From Mycobacterium sp. HUMS_12744610 (GTDB lineage: Bacteria; Actinomycetota; Actinomycetes; Mycobacteriales; Mycobacteriaceae): a DNA stretch of 64,000 bases. The number at the start of each line of letters is the position of its first letter. Within the stretch, counting starts at the first letter, position 1. The translations under genes and the position numbers were made by a program. Shown here one piece after another: positions 45,159 through 55,500 of this stretch. The notes under the pieces were generated by a model. It was given only the letters and a program-made list of their open reading frames with translations. It searched no databases and had not been told where the DNA came from. The DNA is taken from NCBI RefSeq assembly GCF_041206865.1, contig NZ_JBGEDP010000001.1:5952001-6016000 (forward strand), in the 5' to 3' direction.

Positions 45159-46595
45159 CTAGGGGTTCCCGCGGGACTGCCACCACGACAGCAGCTCGGC
45201 GGTGGCCTCCTCGGTGCTCAGCGGCCCGCGCTCGAGCCGCAGCTCCTTGAGAAAGCGCCACGCCTCGCCCACCTGCGGGCCGGCCGGGATGCCGAGCAGC
45301 TCCATGATCTGGTTGCCGTCGAGGTCGGGGCGCACCCGCGCCAGATCCTCCTGCGCGGCCAACTCGGCGATCCGCGCTTCCAGCCGGTCATAGCTGGCCT
45401 GCAGCCGCGCCGCCCGGCGCTTGTTGCGGGTGGTGCAGTCCGCGCGCACCAGCTTGTGCAGGCGCGGCAGCAGCGGACCGGCGTCGGTGACGTAGCGGCG
45501 CACCGCCGAATCGGTCCACGTGCCGTCGCCATACCCGTGGAAACGCAGATGCAGATACACCAGGTGCGCGACGTCCTCGACCATCTGTTTGGAAAACTTC
45601 AACGCCCGCAAGCGCTTTCGCACCATCTTCGCCCCGACCACCTCGTGGTGGTGAAAGCTGACGCCGCCGTTGGGTTCGTGGCGCCGCGTCGCCGGCTTGC
45701 CGATGTCGTGCAGCAGCGCCGCCCAGCGCAGCACCAGATCCGGGCCCTCATCCTCCAGTGCGATCGCCTGGCGCAGCACCGTCAGCGAATGCTGGTAGAC
45801 GTCCTTGTGCTGGTGGTGCTCGTCGATGGCCATCTGCATGCCGCCGACCTCGGGCAGCACCACCTCACCCATCCCGGTCTGCACCAGCAGGTCGATGCCG
45901 GCCACCGGGTCGGCGCCGAGTAGCAGCTTGTCCAGTTCGGTCGCGACCCGTTCGGCGCTGACCCGGCCCAGCTGCGGGGCCATCTCGGCGATCGCCTCGG
46001 CTACCCGCGGGGCCAGGGTGAATCCCAGCTGCGACACGAAACGCGCGGCCCGCAGCATCCGCAGCGGGTCGTCGCCGAAAGACACCGACGGGGCCGCCGG
46101 GGTATCGAGCGCCTGCTCGCGCAGGGCCGCCAAACCGCCGAGCGGGTCGAGGAATTCGCCCGGCCCGCCGGGCGTCACCCGCACCGCCATCGCGTTGACG
46201 GTGAAGTCGCGGCGCACCAGGTCGTCCTCGAGGCGATCCCCGTAGCGCACCTCGGGGTGACGCGACACCTGGTCGTAGCTGTCGGCGCGGAAGGTGGTGA
46301 TCTCCAGGCGGTGTTCGCCCTTGCCGACGCCTACGGTGCCGAACTCGATGCCGGTATCCCACACCGCGTCAGCCCATCCGCGCATGATCTGCTGCACCTG
46401 CTCGGGGCGGGCGTCGGTGGTGAAGTCCAGGTCGGGACTCAGCCTGCCCAGCAGCGCGTCGCGGACGGACCCGCCGACCAGGTACAGCTCGCGGCCCGCG
46501 GCGTCGAACGCCGTGCCCAGCTCGCGCAGCATGGGGGCGTGCCGATTGAGGGCCACCGCCGCGGCGGTCAACAGGTCGGTATCGGTTTCAGGCAC
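45159..46595 (-). CDS. pcnA: CCA tRNA nucleotidyltransferase / poly(A) polymerase family (PcnA)
   Basis: A 478-residue class II nucleotidyltransferase that adds or repairs the 3'-CCA end of tRNA. The catalytic head has LVGGSVRDALLGR (GGSVRD at residues 41-46) and the metal-binding DLD at 55-57, followed by the FTVNAMAVR block (RRDFTVNAMA) and RMLRAARFVSQLGF (ATP/CTP selection helix region). A C-terminal HD domain is present (ALLHDIGKPATRRHE and FHHHEVVGAKM). Ortholog of Rv3907c. GTG 46595 lies eight bases after a TAGGCT -10 box, so it is probably leaderless. Divergent from the effector-like gene at 46877. Confidence 0.93.
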   Translation of the reverse strand: MPETDTDLLTAAAVALNRHAPMLRELGTAFDAAGRELYLVGGSVRDALLGRLSPDLDFTTDARPEQVQQIMRGWADAVWDTGIEFGTVGVGKGEHRLEITTFRADSYDQVSRHPEVRYGDRLEDDLVRRDFTVNAMAVRVTPGGPGEFLDPLGGLAALREQALDTPAAPSVSFGDDPLRMLRAARFVSQLGFTLAPRVAEAIAEMAPQLGRVSAERVATELDKLLLGADPVAGIDLLVQTGMGEVVLPEVGGMQMAIDEHHQHKDVYQHSLTVLRQAIALEDEGPDLVLRWAALLHDIGKPATRRHEPNGGVSFHHHEVVGAKMVRKRLRALKFSKQMVEDVAHLVYLHLRFHGYGDGTWTDSAVRRYVTDAGPLLPRLHKLVRADCTTRNKRRAARLQASYDRLEARIAELAAQEDLARVRPDLDGNQIMELLGIPAGPQVGEAWRFLKELRLERGPLSTEEATAELLSWWQSRGNP

Positions 46596-46603
46596 GTTCG
46601 ATC

Positions 46604-46609
46604 AGCCTA
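46604..46609 (-). promoter_or_regulatory. -10 box of pcnA (leaderless)
   Basis: TAGGCT on the minus strand (46609-46604) ends eight bases before the pcnA GTG, so transcription should begin at or within a base of the start codon. No -35 box recognised. Confidence 0.45.
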
Positions 46610-46876
46610 GTCGGACGACGATCGCGGCTGGGATGAGCGCTATCCCCGAGGCAGAACTCCCGGGATTTCGATGTTCGGAACCTCTATGAATCGCTTCCGG
46701 CAACTGCGCCGACATCTCAAGAGTGAATTGACCTGGCACCGGGTCCCAGTAGCGTTACGCGAGACAGGGAGGGTCGGCGGTGTTTTCCTACCCACACTGG
46801 TGGGCGGCCCCACATTGGTGGGCTGCGAAGTCGCCTGCGCGAAGGTGCGTGGCGCCGTGACGTTAAGGATGACGCG

Positions 46877-48400
46877 ATGCAGCTTCGGTACATGAGCCAG
46901 GCAGCGCTGATCATGTTCGCCGGCGGCGATCCGTGGAAGGTCAATGCGACCTTGCAAAGCGGGCTGCCGGCTCGAATCTCCGATCTCGCCCAAGCGTTTT
47001 ACGACGCAGGTCTGTCCACGGCCGAAGCTGACGCTGCATTTGGTCGTGCGACGGACCGCTTTCAGAGGTCCTGGACCCACCGGGGCAGGGATAACCCGAT
47101 CAACGGCTCGTTCGAAGTTCGTCGCGCCACCAGAGCGCTGGGGCTTCAAGTGGCCCAGCTTCGCAGGATCGGCGTTGATCTGGAGGAGGTTGCGGCGGCC
47201 CTGGCCGAGGCGCAGCGCGCCGGAAATGACGCGATCTCTTCTCTCGAAGGCCAGCTGCAAAACATCGATGATCAACTGGGGCAAGCCGTAGAGCTCGAGA
47301 AAGACCCTGCCTTGAGCGCGGTGGAACGGCGGCTCCTCGACGAACACATCACCGGACTCGAAGATCGGGCCATCGGTGACACCCAGCAGTCACTCACCAA
47401 GGTCGAGGGGATCCGGGATCAGTATTCGCGGCAACTCCACCTCGCAAAAGTCAACTTGCAGAAGCAGGACGGCTACGACCTGGCGCCGATCGAAGGGTTC
47501 GACGGCGACAAACCGGAAACCGTTCCGGAACAAGACGAACGCCGGCACAACCAGATCGAGGCGTTCAAGCAGATCTTCGGTCGCGAACCGGTTGCGGCCG
47601 CCGACTGGGAGACAGCGGCCGCTCTCGACCCGCACAGTTACGACCCGAAGTTCCAGGGCACCGGACCACAGATCGAAGTGGCGAAAATCCGCACGGTGCC
47701 CGGGCAGGGCCTGGTCCGGGTCTCGCAATGGATCGAGCAGCGGGATGTGACCAGCTTTCCGTTCTGGAGGCGCGACCTCGGGAACAACAGGGTTGCAAAC
47801 GCTCATTTCGACCCAGAGGACACGAAGGTCGCGACCTACATCGACTACGAGAACGGCCTCGTGGTGCTGCGGCAGAATCCGTCCGTCGAGGAGACCTCGA
47901 CCGGTGGACCGGGCACGGTGAAGGTCGGCACACCCAAGGGCAGCGTGACCCAGCTCCCCGACGGTTCGGTCCGGATCAAATACGACGCCGGCAACCCGTT
48001 CGCCCCGGGCATCACAGCCGATCCCACGGGGCCGTTTGCCAATCATACGATCACCGTCAACGGCGATCTGGTGTTCACACCCGGACCGGACGGAGTGCAA
48101 GTCAACGGGACTCGCACCGACTACCCGTCCATGGAGGTGTATCAAGACCTCCCGAACGGCAGCACCCTCACAGCGCTGATCGACCACGCGAAGTCGGGCA
48201 GATCGTGGGGGCCTGCCCTCAACCTCTCCGGCCATCACGACATCGGTCCGCTGGGCGGCAAAGCATTCGCGCCGTTCGACACCGGCGGGTGGAATCCCAC
48301 ATACGATGTGCCTTCTGGGTTGCCGCCCACACAGTTCGGCCCAGCTTCCAACCCGCCGTCGGTGTTTGCCCTGCCCGTCGGTGAGGGTGTACCGGCCTGA
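46877..48400 (+). CDS. Large effector-like protein with ESX-type helical N-terminus and unrecognised C-terminal domain
   Basis: A 507-residue protein without signal peptide. Residues 1-205 are helical: MSQAALIMFAGGDPWKVNAT, ARISDLAQAFYDAGLSTAEA, LEEVAAALAEAQRAGNDAIS and a coiled-coil-like stretch to about 200. This N-terminal type occurs in mycobacterial proteins with swapped C-terminal ends, including putative hydrolases and toxins. Residues 205-507 hold NQIEAFKQIFGREPVAAADW, VAKIRTVPGQGLVRVSQWIE, VANAHFDPEDTKVATYIDYE and a beta-rich part with DGSVRIKYDAGNPFAPG; I recognise no catalytic motif. ATG 46877 follows AAGGA. The two next genes encode small membrane proteins. A secreted toxin is an inference only. 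Confidence 0.7.
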   Translation: MQLRYMSQAALIMFAGGDPWKVNATLQSGLPARISDLAQAFYDAGLSTAEADAAFGRATDRFQRSWTHRGRDNPINGSFEVRRATRALGLQVAQLRRIGVDLEEVAAALAEAQRAGNDAISSLEGQLQNIDDQLGQAVELEKDPALSAVERRLLDEHITGLEDRAIGDTQQSLTKVEGIRDQYSRQLHLAKVNLQKQDGYDLAPIEGFDGDKPETVPEQDERRHNQIEAFKQIFGREPVAAADWETAAALDPHSYDPKFQGTGPQIEVAKIRTVPGQGLVRVSQWIEQRDVTSFPFWRRDLGNNRVANAHFDPEDTKVATYIDYENGLVVLRQNPSVEETSTGGPGTVKVGTPKGSVTQLPDGSVRIKYDAGNPFAPGITADPTGPFANHTITVNGDLVFTPGPDGVQVNGTRTDYPSMEVYQDLPNGSTLTALIDHAKSGRSWGPALNLSGHHDIGPLGGKAFAPFDTGGWNPTYDVPSGLPPTQFGPASNPPSVFALPVGEGVPA

Positions 48401-48428
48401 TCGCACAGGGACAGGGGAGCGATAACGG

Positions 48429-48761
48429 ATGAGATCCTTCGTCAGGCGGTACGGCCTGGACGCCCGGGGGTGGCGCACGGCGACGGTGTCGGCGCCATTC
48501 GTCGTCCAAATTGTCTTGGCCCTGCTTCTCCTCGTCATGTGGGCGTTGGGTAAGTGGCTGTTCACGACCGAAAGTGGGCGCAGCGAACGGGCCTGGATGC
48601 TGACGGCTCTGCTAGTCACGACCGTGGTCACGCTGGCGGTCAGCGGCGCGCTGCTACGGTCACCGTCGCCAGCTCGTCGCGGGCTTTCCCTCAGCATCGC
48701 GGGCTCGTTAGCCATCGTCCTCAGCGGCGGTGCTGTCTACGCGTACATGATCTTGCGGTGA
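48429..48761 (+). CDS. Small three-helix membrane protein
   Basis: A 110-residue protein with three hydrophobic helices (VVQIVLALLLLVMWALGKWL; WMLTALLVTTVVTLAVSGAL; LSLSIAGSLAIVLSGGAVYA) and short basic loops. No family recognised. It starts 28 bases after the effector-like gene and is followed after 10 bases by another three-helix protein, so the three genes form one transcription unit. If the large protein is a toxin, this is a candidate immunity or membrane partner; sequence alone does not show it. Confidence 0.6.
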   Translation: MRSFVRRYGLDARGWRTATVSAPFVVQIVLALLLLVMWALGKWLFTTESGRSERAWMLTALLVTTVVTLAVSGALLRSPSPARRGLSLSIAGSLAIVLSGGAVYAYMILR

Positions 48762-48771
48762 AGGCGTCAGG

Positions 48772-49071
48772 ATGACGAATGACTCTGCCGCCGGCCGCGC
48801 GAACGGTCGCTACGGCCCCCTGAGCTTCACGGTGACGCTGCTGCACATTCTCATCGTGAACGGCGCCACGTGGCTTTTCATGCCCTATTCGATCGTGCTT
48901 GTACTTCCGGCGGTGCTCATCTACATGGGGATTGCGGCCGTTCTCGCGCGGAATCCGGGGAAGGTCGGTCAGATCGGGCGGGGAATGTTCCTCGGCAGCC
49001 TGTCGGCGCCGCTTTCGCTGATCGTCTTCGCTTCGGCCTGGGCTGTCGCAAAGGGGATAGGCGCGCTTTGA
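48772..49071 (+). CDS. Small three-helix membrane protein
   Basis: A 99-residue protein with a short soluble N-terminus (MTNDSAAGRANGRYGPLSFT) and three hydrophobic segments (VTLLHILIVNGATWLFM; YSIVLVLPAVLIYMGIAAVL; FLGSLSAPLSLIVFASAWAV). Not clearly similar in sequence to the preceding 110-residue protein. ATG 48772 is part of AGGATGACG with AGG close by. Last gene of the three-gene cassette; beyond it lies degenerate sequence up to the NUDIX gene. Confidence 0.58.
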   Translation: MTNDSAAGRANGRYGPLSFTVTLLHILIVNGATWLFMPYSIVLVLPAVLIYMGIAAVLARNPGKVGQIGRGMFLGSLSAPLSLIVFASAWAVAKGIGAL

Positions 49072-49077
49072 CCCGCG

Positions 49078-49330
49078 CTTGGCCGAGCTGGCGATGTCGT
49101 CGGCCGCCCCGCCGAACGCATCGCGGCTACCACGGCAAACCCACTGAGCACCAACAGGACCAGCACCGGCAACACGGCGTCGGTGTGCGGCGCGATCTCA
49201 CCGAGCCTCACCCCGGCTGGCGAACGGGGTGGCCGAGGCGGCCGGACGCAGGGGCAGTTCGGCCAGGAGGGTGGGGTCGGCACGGACGGATACGGATGCA
49301 TCGGGAGTCAAGGGAGCGGCATCAGGTTAC
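49078..49330 (-). pseudogene. Minus-strand coding remnant
   Basis: Two minus-strand frames read as protein: one with TPDASVSVRADPTLLAELPL and RPAASATPFASRGEAR (about 49320-49210), and after a shift one with LGEIAPHTDAVLPVLVLLVL and SGFAVVAAMRSAGRPT (about 49210-49080), i.e. a short tail with one hydrophobic helix. No start or family is evident. It may be the broken C-terminus of a membrane-anchored protein lost when the neighbouring cassette was inserted. Confidence 0.3.
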
Positions 49331-49413
49331 GGAAAGCTCAATGAGGGCGCGATCCCGTGATCGGACCGTGACGACAACCGGCGAGGATGCCAAGAGCACC
49401 GGCCCGTGCCAGC

Positions 49414-49419
49414 TACTAT
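49414..49419 (+). promoter_or_regulatory. -10 box of the NUDIX/murJ/sigM gene run (leaderless)
   Basis: TACTAT at 49414-49419 lies seven bases before GTG 49427. This supports that GTG as the start and predicts a leaderless transcript that begins the overlapping NUDIX-DUF6049-murJ operon. Confidence 0.55.
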
Positions 49420-49426
49420 CGCTTGG

Positions 49427-50161
49427 GTGTCCGACGGCGAACAAGCCAAACCGCGTCGGCGCCGGGGCCGGCGCCGACGTCGTGGTGCCGCGGCGCCGTC
49501 GGAGAACCAGGCCGACGGCCAATCGGACGGGGACGCGGCCGCCCCGAAACCGCGGCGCTCCCGCTCGGCCCGCCGCGGGGCGGAGCGGTTACGCACGGTC
49601 CACGAGACCTCGGCCGGGGGGCTGGTCGTCGACGGTCTCGACGGGCCGCGCGACTCTCAGGTGGCGGCGCTGATCGGGCGCGTCGATCGGCGCGGACGAA
49701 TGCTGTGGTCGCTGCCCAAGGGGCACATCGAACTGGGCGAAACCGCGGAACAGACGGCCATGCGTGAGGTCGCCGAGGAGACCGGGATCCGGGGCAGCGT
49801 GCTGGCCGCGCTCGGGCGCATCGACTACTGGTTCGTCACCGACGGCCGCCGGGTGCACAAGACGGTGCACCACTATCTGATGCGCTTCTCCGGCGGCGAA
49901 CTGTCCGACGAGGACCTCGAAGTCGCCGAGGTGGCCTGGGTGCCGGTAGAGGAGCTGCCGTCGCGCCTTGCCTACGCCGACGAACGGCGGCTGGCGCAGG
50001 TGGCCGACGAGCTGATCGACAAGCTGCAGAGCGACGGCCCCTCCTCGCTGCCGCCGCTGCCGCCCAGCTCGCCGCGCCGGCGGCCGCAGACCCATTCGCG
50101 GGCCCGCCACGTCGACAAGCCCGCGACGGGCCGGAAGAACGGCCACGGGCCGGGCCCGTGA
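49427..50161 (+). CDS. mutT4: NUDIX hydrolase, MutT4-type
   Basis: A 244-residue NUDIX enzyme, ortholog of Rv3908. A very basic N-terminus ([13 protein letters not shown]) of ~50 residues precedes the domain [20 protein letters not shown]; the Nudix box is complete in [23 protein letters not shown]. The C-terminal ~40 residues are Pro/Arg-rich. In M. tuberculosis MutT4 is one of four MutT-like proteins considered for removal of damaged or modified nucleotides; its substrate is not settled. GTG 49427 is chosen because the homologue starts MSDGEQAK and a -10 box fits. Its stop overlaps the next start. Confidence 0.9.
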   Translation: MSDGEQAKPRRRRGRRRRRGAAAPSENQADGQSDGDAAAPKPRRSRSARRGAERLRTVHETSAGGLVVDGLDGPRDSQVAALIGRVDRRGRMLWSLPKGHIELGETAEQTAMREVAEETGIRGSVLAALGRIDYWFVTDGRRVHKTVHHYLMRFSGGELSDEDLEVAEVAWVPVEELPSRLAYADERRLAQVADELIDKLQSDGPSSLPPLPPSSPRRRPQTHSRARHVDKPATGRKNGHGPGP

Positions 50162-52575
50162 CCGCGCCGCGACTCTGCTTGGTCGGCTCGATGCGCCTTG
50201 CCGTGGTGGTCGCCATCGTCGCCGGTTTCAGCGTGCTCACCGGCGCCGCGCCGCCCCGCGCGGCGGCCGGCGAACCCGGGGCCACACCGTTCGTGCGTGT
50301 CCGCATCGATCAGGTCACCCCGGACGTGGTCACCACGACCAGCCCACCCGTGATCACCGTCAGCGGCATGGTCACCAACATCGGGGACCGCCCGGTACGC
50401 GATGTGATGGTCCGGCTCGAGCACGCCGCGGCGGTCACCGCCTCGACGGGCCTGCGCACGTCGCTGGACGGCAGCACCGAGCAGTACCAGCCGGTGTCGG
50501 AGTTCCTGACCGTGGCCCCGGAGTTGCAGCGCGGGCAAGGGGCCGGCTTCACGCTGTCGTCGCCCCTGCGCTCGCTGACCAAGTCGTCGTTCGGCATCGA
50601 CGAACCCGGGATCTACCCGGTGCTGGTCAACGTCAACGGCACGCCGGACTACGGCGCGCCCGCACGCCTGGACAACGCGCGGTTCCTGCTGCCGGTGGTC
50701 GGGGTGCCGCCCGACCGCGCCGACGACCTGGACTCCACCGTCGCCCCCGACACGTCCAAGCCCGTGTGGATCACCATGCTGTGGCCGCTGGCCGACCGGC
50801 CCCGGCTGGCCCCCGGGTTCCCCGGCGGCAGCATCCCGGTCCGGCTGGTCGACGACGACCTGGCCACCTCGCTGGCCACCGGCGGCCGGCTGGACGTCCT
50901 GCTGTCCGCCGTCGAGGTCGCCACCAGCCACGACGTCGACCCCGACGGCGCCGTCGGGCGGGCGCTGTGCCTGGCGGTCGACCCGGACCTGCTGGTCACC
51001 GTCAACGCGATGACGGTCGGCTATGTGGTGTCCGACTCGCCCGACGGACCCGCGCAACGGCCGGGCACCCCGACGCATCCGGGCACCGGCCAGGCCGCGG
51101 CGATCGCGTGGCTGAACCGGCTGCGTGCGCTGGCGCACCGGCTTTGCGTCGCGCCGCTGCCCTACGCCCAGGCCGACCTGGGCGCCCTGCAACGTGTCAA
51201 CGACCCCGGGCTGAGCGCGATCGCCACCACCGGCGTCGGGGGCATCGTCGACCGGATCCTCGACGTCACCGCCACCCGCGGCGCCACGCTGCTGCCGGAC
51301 GGGCCGCTGACCGGCGGCGCGGTGAACCTGCTCAGCGCCGTCGAGGGCGGCGTCAACGGCCACACCGTCGCCATCGCCGCCGCCGATCTGGCCGCGCACG
51401 ACGCGCCGGGCGGGCCGGGAATTCCGCTTCCCGACGCCGCCGACACGGCACCCCGGCGGGTGTCCCCGCAAGTGGTGGTCGCACCGTTCGACCCGGCAGT
51501 CGGCGCCGCGCTGGCCGGGGCGGGAACCAACCCCGCCGTCCCGACCTATGTCGACTCGTCGCTGGCGGTGCGGCTCGCACACGACTCGGCGACCGCGCGC
51601 CGTCAGGACGCCCTGGGTTCGATCTTCTGGCAGGCGCTGCAGCACGACGCCGCGCCGCGCACCCAGTTGCTCGTCCCGCCGCCGTCGTGGAACCTGCAGG
51701 CCGATGACGCGCAGGTGATCCTGACCGCCCTGGCCACCACCATCCGCTCCGGTCTCGGGGTGCCGCGGCCGCTGCCGGCCGTGATCGCCGACGCAGCGGC
51801 ACACACCGAGCCGCCGGAACCCGTGGGTCCGCACCCCGCCGCGCGCGGCCGGTTCACCAAGAACGTCACCAGCGCCATCGCCGGGCAGGTCAGCCGCCTG
51901 TGGGGGCTGACCGCCGCGCTGAGCACCGACGAACGCACCGGGCTGACCGGCATCGGCTACACCGCGCCGCTGCGGGAGGACATGCTGCGCGCACTGAGCC
52001 AGTCCGAACCCCCGGACACCCGCAACGGGCTGGCCGAGCAGCGCCTCGGGATCGTCGGCACCACGATCAACGACCTCTTCGGCGCCGTGACGATCGTGAA
52101 CCCCGGTGGCTCCTACACCCTGGCCACCGAGCACAGCCCGCTGCCGCTGGCCCTGCACAACGGCCTGGCCGTCCCGATCCGGGTGCGCCTGCAAGTCGAC
52201 GCTCCCCCCGGCATGACCGTCACCGACGTCGGGCAGATCGAACTGCCGCCCGGCTACCTGCCGCTGCACGTGCCCATCGAGGTCAACTTCACCAAGCGCG
52301 TCGCCGTCGACGTGACGCTGCGCACCCCCGACGGAATGCGCCTGGGTGACCCGGTGCGGTTGTCGGTGCACTCCAACGCCTACGGGCAGGTGCTGTTCAC
52401 GATCACGCTGAGCGCCGCGGCAGTGCTGGTGCTGCTGGCCGGGCGCCGGCTGTGGCACCGTTTCCGCGGCCAGCCCGACCCGGCCGACCTGGACCGGCCG
52501 GATCCGCCGCACCCGCGACCGGCCGAGTTGCACGACTCGCTCGCCCCGCGGGTCGACCAAGAGCACCGCGTATGA
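50158..52575 (+). CDS. Secreted/membrane-anchored DUF6049-type protein (Rv3909-like)
   Basis: An 805-residue extracytoplasmic protein. A signal peptide ([20 protein letters not shown] region) precedes a long periplasmic part with beta-rich ends: [20 protein letters not shown] at the start and [20 protein letters not shown] near the end. One membrane helix ([20 protein letters not shown]) and a Pro/Asp-rich cytoplasmic tail close it. Conserved in actinobacteria just upstream of murJ, so a role in cell envelope assembly with MurJ is inferred; the activity is unknown. GTG 50158 overlaps the mutT4 stop; its TGA overlaps the murJ ATG. Confidence 0.85.
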   Translation: MTAPRLCLVGSMRLAVVVAIVAGFSVLTGAAPPRAAAGEPGATPFVRVRIDQVTPDVVTTTSPPVITVSGMVTNIGDRPVRDVMVRLEHAAAVTASTGLRTSLDGSTEQYQPVSEFLTVAPELQRGQGAGFTLSSPLRSLTKSSFGIDEPGIYPVLVNVNGTPDYGAPARLDNARFLLPVVGVPPDRADDLDSTVAPDTSKPVWITMLWPLADRPRLAPGFPGGSIPVRLVDDDLATSLATGGRLDVLLSAVEVATSHDVDPDGAVGRALCLAVDPDLLVTVNAMTVGYVVSDSPDGPAQRPGTPTHPGTGQAAAIAWLNRLRALAHRLCVAPLPYAQADLGALQRVNDPGLSAIATTGVGGIVDRILDVTATRGATLLPDGPLTGGAVNLLSAVEGGVNGHTVAIAAADLAAHDAPGGPGIPLPDAADTAPRRVSPQVVVAPFDPAVGAALAGAGTNPAVPTYVDSSLAVRLAHDSATARRQDALGSIFWQALQHDAAPRTQLLVPPPSWNLQADDAQVILTALATTIRSGLGVPRPLPAVIADAAAHTEPPEPVGPHPAARGRFTKNVTSAIAGQVSRLWGLTAALSTDERTGLTGIGYTAPLREDMLRALSQSEPPDTRNGLAEQRLGIVGTTINDLFGAVTIVNPGGSYTLATEHSPLPLALHNGLAVPIRVRLQVDAPPGMTVTDVGQIELPPGYLPLHVPIEVNFTKRVAVDVTLRTPDGMRLGDPVRLSVHSNAYGQVLFTITLSAAAVLVLLAGRRLWHRFRGQPDPADLDRPDPPHPRPAELHDSLAPRVDQEHRV

Positions 52576-55500
52576 GATCCGCCTCGCGGCGGGCCTACCC
52601 ACAGCCGCACCCGAACCGGCGGCACCGGCCCGCACCTCCCGCACCACCGGCCGGGCTGGCGGCTCCCCGGCGGCCCGAACTGTCGGACTCCGCGGTGGTC
52701 TCGCGGTCGTGGGCGATCGCCTTCGCCACCCTGGTCAGCCGATTGACCGGCTTCGCGCGGATCGTGTTGCTGGCCGCCATCCTGGGGGCGGCGCTGTCGA
52801 GTGCGTTCGCAGTGGCCAATCAGCTTCCGAACCTCGTCGCGGCCCTGGTGCTCGAGGCGACGTTCACTGCGATCTTCGTGCCGGTGCTCGCCCGCGCCGA
52901 GCAGTCCGACCCCGACGGCGGCGCGGCGTTCGTGCGCCGCCTGGTCACCGTGACGACCGCGCTGCTGCTGGTGGCGACGGCGTTGTCGGTGGCGGCCGCA
53001 CCGCTGCTGGTGCGGCTGATGCTGGGCCGCATCCCGCAGGTCAACGAACCGTTGACCACCGCTTTCGCCTACCTGCTGCTGCCGCAGGTGCTCGCCTACG
53101 GACTCACGTCGGTGTTCATGGCGATCCTGAACACCCGCAACGTGTTCGCGCCGACGGCCTGGGCGCCCGTCGTCAACAACGTCGTCGCGCTCGTGACGCT
53201 GGCGGTCTACGTCGCGGTCCCCGGCGAGCTGTCGGTCGACCCCGTGCGGATGGGCAACACCAAGCTGCTGGTGCTTGGCATCGGTACGACGCTGGGCGTG
53301 TTCGCCCAGGTCGTGGTGCTGCTGGTGGCGCTGCGGCGCGAGCGCGTCAGCCTGCGGCCGCTGTGGGGGATCGACGAACGGCTCAAGCGCTTCGGCACGA
53401 TGGCCGCCGCCATGGTGCTCTACGTGCTGATCAGCCAGCTCGGCCTCGTCGTCGGCAACGAGATCGCCAGCACCGCGGCGGCTTCCGGGCCCGCGATCTA
53501 CAACTACACCTGGCTCGTCCTGATGCTGCCCTACGGCATGATCGGGGTGACGGTGCTGACCGTGGTGATGCCGCGGCTGAGCCGCAACGCCGCGGCCGAT
53601 GACGTCACAGCTGTGCTCGGCGACCTGTCGCTGGCGACCCGGCTCACCCTGGTCACGCTGATCCCGATCGTGGCGTTCATGACCGTCGGCGGCCCGGCCA
53701 TCGGCAGCGCCCTGTTCGCCTACGGCCGGTTCGGCCAGGTCGACGCCGGCTATCTGGGGGCCGCCATCGCGTTGTCGGCCTTCACTCTGATCCCCTACGG
53801 CCTGGTGCTGCTGCAGTTGCGCGTGTTCTACGCGCGTGAGCAGCCGTGGACCCCGATCGTGGTCATCGTCGTCATCACGGCCGTGAAGATCGCCGGCTCG
53901 CTGCTGGTGCCGCACCTGACCGGCGACCCCAAGCTGGTGGCCGGCCTGCTGGGCCTGGCCAACGGCGTCGGTTTCCTGGCCGGGGCGATCGCGGGCTACC
54001 TGCTGCTGCGCCTGGCGTTGCTACCCCGCGGCGGCCATCTGGTCGACGTGTCCACGGTGCGAACCATCCTGGTGACGACGGCCGCATCGCTGCTGGCCGG
54101 CCTGCTCGCCCACGTCGCCGACCGCCTGCTGGGCCTGGGCCGGCTCACCGCGCACGGTGGTGGCGCCGGCTCACTGCTGCGCCTGTTGATCCTGGCAACG
54201 ATCATGCTGCCGATCACGGCGACGTTCATGCTGCGCGCCCGGGTCCCCGAGGCGCAGGCGGCACTGGAGGCGGTCCGGCACCGCGTCGGGCGCCGGACCG
54301 CACACCCGGCGGGCACCGTGCCGGCCAGCAAAGAGGCCGGGCGGGAGGCATCGTCCGGGGCGGGCCCCGTCACGTACCCTGAGCAAAGGTATTCGTCCCC
54401 ACCGCGGGCGAATGCGGTCAACGAGCCGCGCAGGCCGCCGGAGCGGGAAGGCCAAGGCCGGATAAACGGCCGGGCAGCGGGCCGGATAGCGAAAGGACCG
54501 GAGGTGACCGACCGCCCTAGGGAAGGCGCCGCACCGGGCGCTGCGTCAAGCACCGAGCTGCCGCGGCCGGCCGCAGACGACTTCCAGCCCGACATCCCAC
54601 CAGAGCGTGACGCGAACGTGTCGGCACCGCGCCGACGCGACCCGGCCAACGGCGACCAGGCGGCCGAACCGCACCAGGGGCCGATGCCGGTGGACACGCC
54701 CCGCGAGCGTGGCGGGGAGTCCGCGGCGTCCGCGGACGTGCACCTGGTTCCCGGCGCCCGGATCGCCGGTGGGCGCTACCGCCTGCTGGTTTCCCACGGC
54801 GGCGCGCCCCCGCTGCAGTTCTGGCAGGCCCTGGACACCGCGCTGGACCGCCAGGTCGCGCTGACCTTCGTCGATCCGGACGGCACCCTGCCCGACGACA
54901 TGGTGCAGGAGATCTTGTCCCGCACGCTGCGGCTGAGCCGGATCGACAAGCCCGGCGTCGCCCGGGTGCTCGACGTGGTGCACAGCGGGTCCGGCGGCTT
55001 GGTGGTCTCGGAATGGATTCGCGGTGGCTCCCTGCGGGAGGTCGCCGACACCGCGCCCTCGCCCGTCGGCGCCGTCCGGGCGATGCAGTCGCTGGCCGCC
55101 GCCGCCGAAGCGGCGCACCGTGCCGGTGTCGCCCTGTCGATCGACCACCCGAGCCGGGTGCGCGTCAGCATCGACGGCGACGTCGTGCTGGCCTATCCGG
55201 CGACCATGCCCGACGCCGGCCCGCAGGACGACATCCGCGGCATCGGCGCCGCGCTGTACGCCTTGCTGGTCAACCGCTGGCCGCTGCCGGAGTCAGGGGC
55301 ACGCAGCGGGCTCGCCCCGGCCGAACGGGATTCCAACGGCGCGCCCGTCGAGCCCACCGTCATCGACCGCGCCATACCGTTCCAGATATCGGCAGTCGCC
55401 GTGCGGGCGGTGCAGGACGACGGCGGGATACGCAGCGCCTCGACGCTGCTGAACCTGCTGCAACAAGCGACCGCCGTGGCCGACCGCACCGAGGTGCTCG

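Noticed and set aside
49972..52647. 891-codon minus-strand frame opposite the DUF6049-type gene
   Set aside because: Antisense shadow of a conserved mycobacterial gene; no protein motif seen.
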